A stretch of 64,000 nt of DNA from positions 25,616,280 to 25,680,279 of the forward strand of contig NC_080048.1 in NCBI RefSeq assembly GCF_026212465.1, read 5' to 3'. Below are positions 56,568 through 64,000 of the stretch, in pieces; the first letter of the stretch is position 1; every line of letters begins with the position of its first letter. The notes below the pieces were generated by a model. That model saw only the letters and a list, made by a program, of their open reading frames with translations, did not search any database and was not told the origin of the DNA. Made by a program: the position numbers and the translations under genes. The DNA is from Amaranthus tricolor (Eukaryota; Streptophyta; Magnoliopsida; Caryophyllales; Amaranthaceae).

Positions 56568-59500
56568 TTAGTGGAGCTTGATCATACCAAGTTCCAATCT
56601 CATTTTTTCATATTGTTCCCTAGGAAGTGGTTTGGTCAGAATATCAGCAACTTGTTCATTTGTGTTAACATGCTTCAATACAATATTTTTGTGTTCTACG
56701 TTATCCTTTAAAAAATGATGTCTAATGTGTATATGTTTAGCACGTGAATGATGCACTGGATCTTTAGATATACATATGGCACTAGTATTATCACAATAAA
56801 TAGGAATGCATTCAACTTTAATACCAAAATCTCTAAGTTGCTGTTTTATCCAGAGCATTTGGGAACAGCAAGCTGCTGCTGCTACGTATTCAGCTTCGGC
56901 AGTGGATAATGCAACCGTATTTTGTTTCTTGGAACTCCATGAAACTAAACATGAGCCAAGATATTGTACCATACCTGATGTACTCTTTCTATTAACAAGA
57001 TCACCAGCATAATCTGCATCACTAAAACCTTTTAAATCATAAACATCACTTTTAGGATAAAATAGGGACAAGTCGTTTGTTCCCTTTAAATATCTCAAAA
57101 TTCGTTTGACTGCAGTGAGATGTGATTCTTTAGGATTTGATTGAAATCTAGCACATAAACCAACACTAAAAGAAATATCAGGTCTACTTGCAGTTAGATA
57201 CAATAAAGAACCTATCATGCCTCTATACATGGTTTGATCTACATTGTTCCCATTTATGTCTTCATCTAGTCTAACATTCGTAGCCATAGGTGTGTGGTTG
57301 GTTTTAGAGTTGTTTAGTCCATATTTCTTAAGAAGTTCTTTGATGTATTTTTGTTGATGAATGAAAATACCATTTTCAGTTTGTTTAATTTGCAAACCAA
57401 GAAAGAAATTCAATTCTCCCATCATGCTCATTTCAAATTCTGTACCCATAAGGTTAGCAAATTCTTTACATAATAAAACATTAGTAGCACCAAAAATAAT
57501 ATCATCAACATAAATTTGAACAACCAAAATATGAGAACCGTTATTCTTAAAGAACAAGGTTTTGTCGATTTTTCCTCTTACAAAGTTATTTTGAATCAAA
57601 AACATTGAAAGTCTTTCGTACCATTGCCTAGGTGCTTACTTCAAGCCATATAGGGCTTTGTCAAGCTTGTAGACATGATTAGGACAAGAGGTATTCTCAA
57701 AACCTGGGGGTTGTTCCACAAAAACTTCATCATCAAGATAACCATTCAAAAAAGCACATTTCACATCCATTTGATATAGCTTAAAATTCATAAATGCAGC
57801 AAAAGAAATTAAGATTCGGATAGCCTCTAACCTTGCTACTGGAGCAAAAGTCTCAGTGTAATCAATACCTTCTTGTTGATTATAACCTTTAACCACAAGT
57901 CTAGCTTTATTTCTAACAATTATTCCATGCTCATCAAGCTTGTTCCGAAATACCCATTTCAAACCAATAACTTTCTTGTTTTTCGGTTTGGGTTCCAAGT
58001 GCCACACTTTATTTCTCTCAAACTCATTTAGTTCATCTTGCATGGCAACTATCCAATCGGAATCCTTTAAAGCTTCCTCGTGATTTTTAGGTTCAAGTGA
58101 TGATAGGAATGCAAAGTGTGCACAAAAGTTTCTCAATTGAGATCTAGTTTGTGTTCCCTTATTTATATCACTTTCAATTGAATCAAGAGGATGATATCTT
58201 TGATACTTCCAAGGTTTAGGCACAAATTCTCTTGAAGGAACAGTAGCATGTTCTTGTTCAGCAACTTGATTGACATTCTGTTCAGCTACTGGATCATTTT
58301 GCTCATCTGTGGGAACAGCTGGATTGGGAACAGTCTGCTGGTCCTGTTGTGCTGGCAGTTCCTGGATTTGGTCAGTTTCTTCTGCCTCTTCTTGTATCGA
58401 CTGTTCGCTTGCTGTTCCTCGATCTTGCACTTTTATTCCTTCATCTTCATCTTCCAAATTTGCAAGACCTATTTTAATATTACTTGTTTCCTGTTCACTT
58501 GTTGAAAAGTTAGTTTCATCAAAGATTATGTGAACAGACTCTTCTACACTCATTGTTCTCTTATTATATACTCTGTAAGCTTTGCTTTGTGATGAATAAC
58601 CAAGAAACACTGCCTCATCACTTCTTTCATCAAATTTACCCAAATTTCGTTTTCCATTTACATGTACAAAACATTTGCATCCAAACACACGAAAATAGGA
58701 AATATTTGGTTTAACACCCTTAAGTAATTCATAGGGTGTCTTTGAAGTGATTGGTCTAATTAGTACACGATTCAATATATAGCATGCAATGTTAACGGCT
58801 TCTGCCCAAAAATTCCTAGGTAGACCACTAGCAATCAACATGGTCCTTGCCATTTCTTCTAAAGTCCTATTTTTCCTTTCTACCACACCATTTTGTTGTG
58901 GTGTTCTAGGTGCGGAAAAATTGTGATTTATGCCATGTTCATTGCAATAATTCATGAAGTTTGAATTTTCAAATTCTTTTCCATGATCAGACCTAATGTG
59001 AACAATTTGATTATTGGTAGATTTTTGTGTTTTATTAGCAAAGGAAACAAACTCATCAAAAGCTTCATCTTTGCTTGCCAAAAATAATGTCCAAGTGAAT
59101 CTACTGTAATCATCAACAACAACAAACACATACTTTTTGCCACTACGGCTTTGTGTTCTCATTGGTCCACATAAATCCATATGAATTAATTCTAATGGTC
59201 TAGTGGTAGTCACAACGTTCTTTGATTAAAGGATGACCGCACTTGTTTCCCTTTAGCACAAGGATCACAAACTTCTTCTTTAAGGAATTTTATAGATGGT
59301 AAACCTCTAACTAGGTCTTTTGATCTTAATGTGTTTATCAATGAAAAACTAGCATGACCTAATCGCTTGTGCCAAAGAAGTGGGTCTTCTTCAATAACAC
59401 TTAAACACGTTAGACTGTTTCTGGGAACAGTGTCCAGGTCCACCACATAGGTGTTCCCTTTTCTGATTCCCTCTAGCACAGGGTCTCCTGTACTGTTCCT

Positions 59501-59797
59501 AGAAATTATGCATTTTTCAGAAGTAAACTTAACATAGTTACCTTTGTTGCAAAATTGAGAAATACTTAACAAATTGTGTTTTAAATTCTCGACTAAAAAT
59601 ACATTATCAATGGCATGGGAACTAGACCTTCCAACCTTTCCTTTGGCGATTATCTCACCCTTCATGTTGTCACTGAAGGTTACTGTTCCCCCATCATAGG
59701 CTTCAAGTGAGAGAAATTTAGATTTATCACCCGTCATATGCTTGGAACACCCACTGTCGAGATACCATGAGTTGTTCCCCCTCACTTGAACCTGCAA
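56568..59797 (-). pseudogene. pol: pol of E3, one frameshift and one stop
   Basis: 3230 bp, one base shorter than E1 pol. Frame 1 (59797-59210) covers protease and the HHCC finger and then shifts at about 59225, where a T of the TTT run in E1 is missing. Frame 2 (59213 on) carries integrase (IHMD, RSDHG, VVERKN) and the start of reverse transcriptase, to a TAA at 57636-57638 where E1 has a Gln codon. The same frame continues through YVDD and RNase H to 56568 (MIKLH). A Lys-to-Met change just after the stop (57603-57605) only makes an apparent start. Confidence 0.92.
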
Positions 59798-59803
59798 AGC
59801 AAA

Positions 59804-61611
59804 CTAATGGTTAGGTGCAGGAACCCATTCATCCTTGGGTTCCTTGTCGATAATATTTGAATCACATTTCTTAATCCATGTACGTTCGACATAATTTTTA
59901 TTTGCTTTGACATGCTGTTCCCTCTTTATACATTGATGTTTTAGGTGTCCACTTTTGCCACAGAAGGAACAGACTTTACTACTAGGAAGATCTACGTATA
60001 CCTTTTTCTTTTTATCATTCTTAATAAAGCCTAGACCTTCTTTACTCTTGGTTTTAACATCTAGAATCCATTTGGGAATCTCTTTGATTTTCCCTTTTCC
60101 TCTTAAGTTTATTTGATCTTTTAGGAACTTATTTTCCTTCTCACTTGATTCTAGTTTTAATTTTATTTCTTGAACTTCCGTGCTAAACTCATGAGTGGTT
60201 TTATCATTTTCAACCGATTTTAATCCTAACAATTTGCTTTGATTTAATTCAATATTAAGAGTGACAAATTCCTGTTTTAATTTCTCCAACTGTTCTTTAT
60301 ATTTTCATCTAATAAATCAAAAAATCTACTTTGTACATCGATTCTAAAGGAGTTTAGATATGAGATATGATCTTCACTTAAGTTAAGATCTTTCTCAATC
60401 TGGAGACACTTAGCTGTTTTTTCATCTAGCTTTTCTTGTTTCTCTAAGAGTAATTTGATTAAATTGTTTTTACTCATGTTGGACAGTTGTTTAGGAGATG
60501 GAACAGAAAGCATTACCTCTTTTTCTTCGGATTCTTCATGAGATGCCATGAGGCATAGGTTTGTTGTTTCCTCCTCAACTGGAGCTTCTGTCTCAGCCTC
60601 GCTCTCCGTATCTCCCCAAGCTGCTATCATTGCTTTCCTAAAATCAGTTTTGAAATTACCCTTCTTATATTGTCTTCCAACTTCTCTTGCTTTTCCCTTG
60701 CCCTTCTCATTTTTCCATTGAGGGCAATCCTTGATGAAGTGTTCAGTGCTCCCACACTTGTGGCATTCAAAACTTGTCTTCACGTTCGTTGTTCCCTTCT
60801 CTTTGTTATTTCTTTGATTTCCATATCTTCTGTTCCTGAAGAATTTTTTGAATTTTCATGCCAACAGTGCTGCTTCCTCTTCACCAGTTTCAGATTCATC
60901 CCTATCATCTCCTGCTAGAGCCAGTCCTTTGTTTCGGGAACTGTCAACTGTTCCCAAATGCAATTCATGGGTCATAAGAGAACCAGCCAGTTCTTCCAAA
61001 CTGAACTTGGTGAAATCTTTGGACTCCTGAATGGCTGTTACCTTTGCTCTCCAGCGTTCGTCTTGAGGAAGACTCCTAAGCACTTTTCTAACTTGTTCAT
61101 CAACGGGAATGATTCTACCAAGAGAGACTAACTCATTCGTAATATTCGTGAATCTAGTGAACATCTCTTGAATGTTTTCCCTAGGTTCCATGACGAATCT
61201 TTCATATTTGGACATCAGCAAATCAATCTTGGATCTCTTTACTTCACTAGTACCTTCATGGGTAACTTCGAGCAGGTCCCAAATCTGCTTAGCGGTTTTG
61301 CAACCCATAATTCGATTGTGCTCATTTGGACCAAGCCCACAGTGAAGTAATTTGATAGCAAGAGCGTTCATCTCCATCTTTTGAAAATCTTCTTTTTCAT
61401 ATTCAGTGATTGGTTTTGGAACAGCTTCATTGTTGGAGTTGATGGTCGTCACCTCAAAGTCTCCAATTTCAATAACTCTCCATACTTGGTAATTTTCAGC
61501 CTTTATGAATATTTCCATTCTATTTTTCCAATAGGTATAAAATTTCCCATCAAATATAGGTGGCCTTTGTGTAGAGTAACCTTCTTCCATGCGTTCGTTC
61601 ATCTTCAACAT
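59804..61611 (-). pseudogene. gag: gag of E3, one stop and one 7-bp deletion
   Basis: 1808 bp versus 1815 in E1. Opens with ATG at 61611 (MLKMNERMEEG); 251 codons, then a TGA at 60856-60858 where E1 has CGA (Arg), just before the basic patch and first zinc knuckle. The knuckle CHKCGSTEHFIKDC follows in frame. A 7-bp deletion near 60297 shifts the frame within the coiled-coil region. The second knuckle (CSFCGKSGHLKHQC) is in the last segment, 60289-59804. Confidence 0.92.
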
Positions 61612-61666
61612 CTTGACAGGGAACAGGATACTGCTCTCAGGGTTTCCTGATTAAATGAGGAACAGG

Positions 61667-61678
61667 GCTCTGATACCA
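61667..61678 (-). promoter_or_regulatory. Primer-binding site of E3
   Basis: Minus-strand TGGTATCAGAGC two bases inside the 5' LTR; leader hairpin at 61637-61650. Confidence 0.96.
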
Positions 61679-61680
61679 AT

Positions 61681-62937
61681 TGTAGGAATGTTAATAGATG
61701 ATCGAATGCAACAAGAGGGGGGGGGTGAATTGTTGTGTTGTTAGTTTAAGAATTTTTGCTCAACTTTTTGCGGAATTGTATCAAGTAAAGAACAAAACTT
61801 AAACTTGAAAACAAAAAGAGAAATAATAAAGGAGACAAGAATTTTACGTGGAAACCTTCTTGGCCTAATAAGAAGGAAAAACCACGACCCCCCGGGATTT
61901 CAAAATTCTCACTATGTTAAGGCAATCAATTACAATTACACATAACAATAATTTGCTTCACTTGAAGCTTCTCAATTCTCTAAGTGCTTTACTCAAAGCT
62001 TCTCTACTTAGGCCTAATTCTCTCTTCTATTCTCTCCTTCTCTTTCTCTTCTTCACGATTCTCTCTTCTACTACCCTTAGACTTCCCACAAGTCTAATTA
62101 CAACAATAACACTCAATTACCCTTTACAAGGCCAATTCATAAAGATCAAAATGAAATAGTTGCTTTAAGAGAAATATTATGAATTAATTGGCATTAAAAA
62201 CTTAGAATATTTTTCTCAAATAAATCTCCCTTTTGATGGACACTCTTAATTTATTCATACCCATCTGAACCGTAAGTTCCCTCTTTTGAAAGAGGAACAG
62301 CAAGCAGTGCACTCCGCCCATGTTCTCCAGGAGCTGCACATATCCCACGTTTTCCATAACTAACTTACTCCCAAAGAAAACGGGAAGTTAGTTAATAGGT
62401 AAGAGTGGAATGTAACTGCTGTATGCACGGTTAAAACATCATGGGTCAAGGAGATCCTAAATTGTAGGAGACCAATTCAAAGTAGAGAACAAATCTCTTG
62501 AATTCCGAGTTTATAGGAGATAAACAAGGAATTGATTTTCTCCATGTTTTTAGGCGAATTAAAATTATTTTGCCAATTAATAAATAAATTTAATTAAGCA
62601 ACTAATTAAATTTTAACCTTTTACATTAACCAAAAACAGAAAACTTAATTTTCGTAATCTTCCAGTCAATGTCTTCTTCAGACCTGCATCGTAAGGAACA
62701 GCACACTGTCTCCATCTACAACCTTCGTCAGAACTTCAACTCCTAGGAACAGTAAACTGTTTTCCAGAGCCATTGCCCAACTTCTTGGATATTTGAGACA
62801 TGTACAGCTTCCACAAATCAAGTCATAGGCTTCATCAACGATTCACATTAAATCGGATATGTACCTACAAAACAATCTCTAATAATATGTTTGTTTATTA
62901 AAGGTAAAGTCATCATCAAAACCTTAAGAGGCCAACA
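61681..62937 (-). repeat. E3 5' LTR (right)
   Basis: 1257 bp. Stem-loop at 61847-61886 intact. The palindrome at 62276-62297 has TTTTGAAA in its centre. Shares GGAGCTGCAC, AAATTGTAGG and TTATTTTGCC with the E1 right LTR, while subfamily-copy variants (CTTCTTCACG, CTTAGGCCTAA, TTTATTCATACC) are shared by both E3 LTRs. Confidence 0.95.
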
Positions 62938-64000
62938 TAGGCTAAAGTGGAAATGGAATCTTGGTACTTGGATCTAGCTATCAAGGTCCTAAAACCATTC
63001 TAACAATCCCCGTGGACTCCTAGAAGCTGAACCGAAGGAGGGCTGGTCGACAGTTTGCTAGATCAGAATTTTGTTTAAGTGTTTGTGGTTGTTCCGTGTT
63101 CTTTTCATGATCATTTGTAGTTTTTGACTGTGTCATTAATCAAAGCTTACGCACAACATTAATCCTTGCATAACCAAGGCCTTAATCAGCCCCGGTTTCA
63201 CATCTAAACCAAGTTTGAGTACTTTACGCGCGAAATTGACAAAAACGATTAAAAACGCATAAAATCGCAACTTAACTTCTAATTTCTAGCATATGACTAT
63301 AATTATCAATTATAACCATTTCAACACAATAATATATGCCAAATAGTGTTGTGTGTCAAGTTTCGTGCATAACAAACCATGTTTGACCTACTTTACGCGC
63401 GAAATTGACAAAAACGCTTAAAAACGCATAAAATCGCAACTTAACTTCTAATTTCTAGCATATGACTATTATTATCAAGTCTAACCATTTCAACACAAAA
63501 ATATATTCCAAATAGTGTTGTGTGCCAAGTTTCGTGCATAACAAACCATGTTTGACCTACTTTACGCGCGAAATTGACAAATAAAAACGCGAAATTGACA
63601 ACGTCAAACTAGTGACCAGACCACCTTGCACGACACGTGGAGTCCAAACCTATGCATCCAGGACCTAGGCTAAAGTGGAAATGGAATCTTGGTACTTGGA
63701 TCTAGCTATCAAGGTCCTAAAACCATTCTAACAATCCCCGTGGACTCCTAGAAGCTGAACCGAAGGAGGGCTGGTCGACAGTTTGCTAGATCAGAATTTT
63801 GTTTAAGTGTTTGTGGTTGTTCCGTGTTCTTTTCATGATCATTTGTAGTTTTTGACTGTGTCATTAATCAAAGCTTACGCACAACATTAATCCTTGCATA
63901 ACCAAGGCCTTAATCAGCCCCGGTTTCGCATCGAAACCAAGTTTGAGTACTTTACGCGCGAAATTGACAAAAACGCTTAAAAACGCATAAAATCGCAACT
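62938..64000. repeat. Satellite array 4 (runs off the window)
   Basis: Satellite resumes with the TAGGC duplication in mid-spacer. CCCGG markers at 63191 and 63919 give a 728-bp two-monomer unit of the 45-52 kb variant type (CTGAACCGAAGG, CACAAAAATATATT). The array continues past the window end. Confidence 0.96.

Larger units (their letters stand above)
52324..62937 (-). mobile_element. E3: full-length Ty1/copia retrotransposon, same subfamily as E1
   Basis: 10,614 bp on the minus strand with E1 layout. LTRs differ at about 11 positions plus G-run length. ORF3 is intact; gag and pol each carry two lesions. In two short stretches (59277-59340 and 61381-61433) the sequence resembles E2 more than E1, so the element is mosaic. 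Different target site and duplication from E1 show an independent insertion. Confidence 0.96.

Noticed and set aside
6372..62937. E1 and E3 as a block duplication of one insertion
   Set aside because: Different target-site duplications (TCGTG, TAGGC) and different positions in the satellite unit.
1..64000. CRISPR-like array
   Set aside because: Repeats are contiguous 169/390-bp satellite units without short unique spacers, in plant DNA with no cas genes.

Overview
The window is plant nuclear heterochromatin: a tandem satellite array (about 31.7 kb) interrupted by three full-length Ty1/copia LTR retrotransposons (about 32.3 kb). I see no host gene, tRNA, rRNA or CRISPR array. The plant assignment rests on the retrotransposons: plant Ty1/copia domain order (gag, protease, integrase, reverse transcriptase, RNase H), a primer-binding site matching plant initiator-Met tRNA, and a third ORF after pol as in the SIRE/Maximus lineage. 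The species is not determinable from this sequence; a eudicot is most likely.

Layout: satellite array 1 (1-6371); element E1 (6372-17105); array 2 (17106-27485); element E2 (27486-38401); array 3 (38402-52323); element E3 (52324-62937); array 4 (62938-64000). All three elements lie on the minus strand, have TG...CA LTRs and are flanked by perfect 5-bp target-site duplications (TCGTG, ATAAC, TAGGC). Removing each element plus one duplication restores satellite units of exactly 889, 897 and 559 bp, which confirms the boundaries.

The satellite has two components: a ~169-bp A/T-rich monomer with 10-bp-phased A-tracts, and a ~390-bp spacer. Unit lengths between successive spacers are close to 390 + 169n (559, 728, 897, 1066, 1404), with a few 8-22-bp indel variants (889, 1058, 875, 918). 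Larger duplications sit on top: a 1962-bp tandem pair, a 1404-bp triplet and a 3249-bp tandem pair.

E1 and E3 belong to one LTR subfamily (~1.25 kb LTRs); E2 belongs to another (~1.48 kb LTRs) with related coding regions. Each reads LTR, PBS, gag (two zinc knuckles), pol, ORF3, PPT, LTR. No copy has intact gag and pol together: E1 has one stop in gag, E2 one frameshift in pol, E3 two lesions in each. ORF3 is open in all three. LTR pairs differ by about 1 percent, so the insertions are fairly recent and of similar age.

The most interesting signals are in and around the elements: stem-loops in the LTRs with compensatory changes between the two subfamilies, a GGAACAG/CTGTTCC word repeated dozens of times across coding and non-coding parts, a second polypurine tract upstream of the normal one, LTR-side-specific variants shared by two independent insertions, a MYB-type site cluster upstream of the E2 LTR TATA box, and a probable separate promoter for ORF3.
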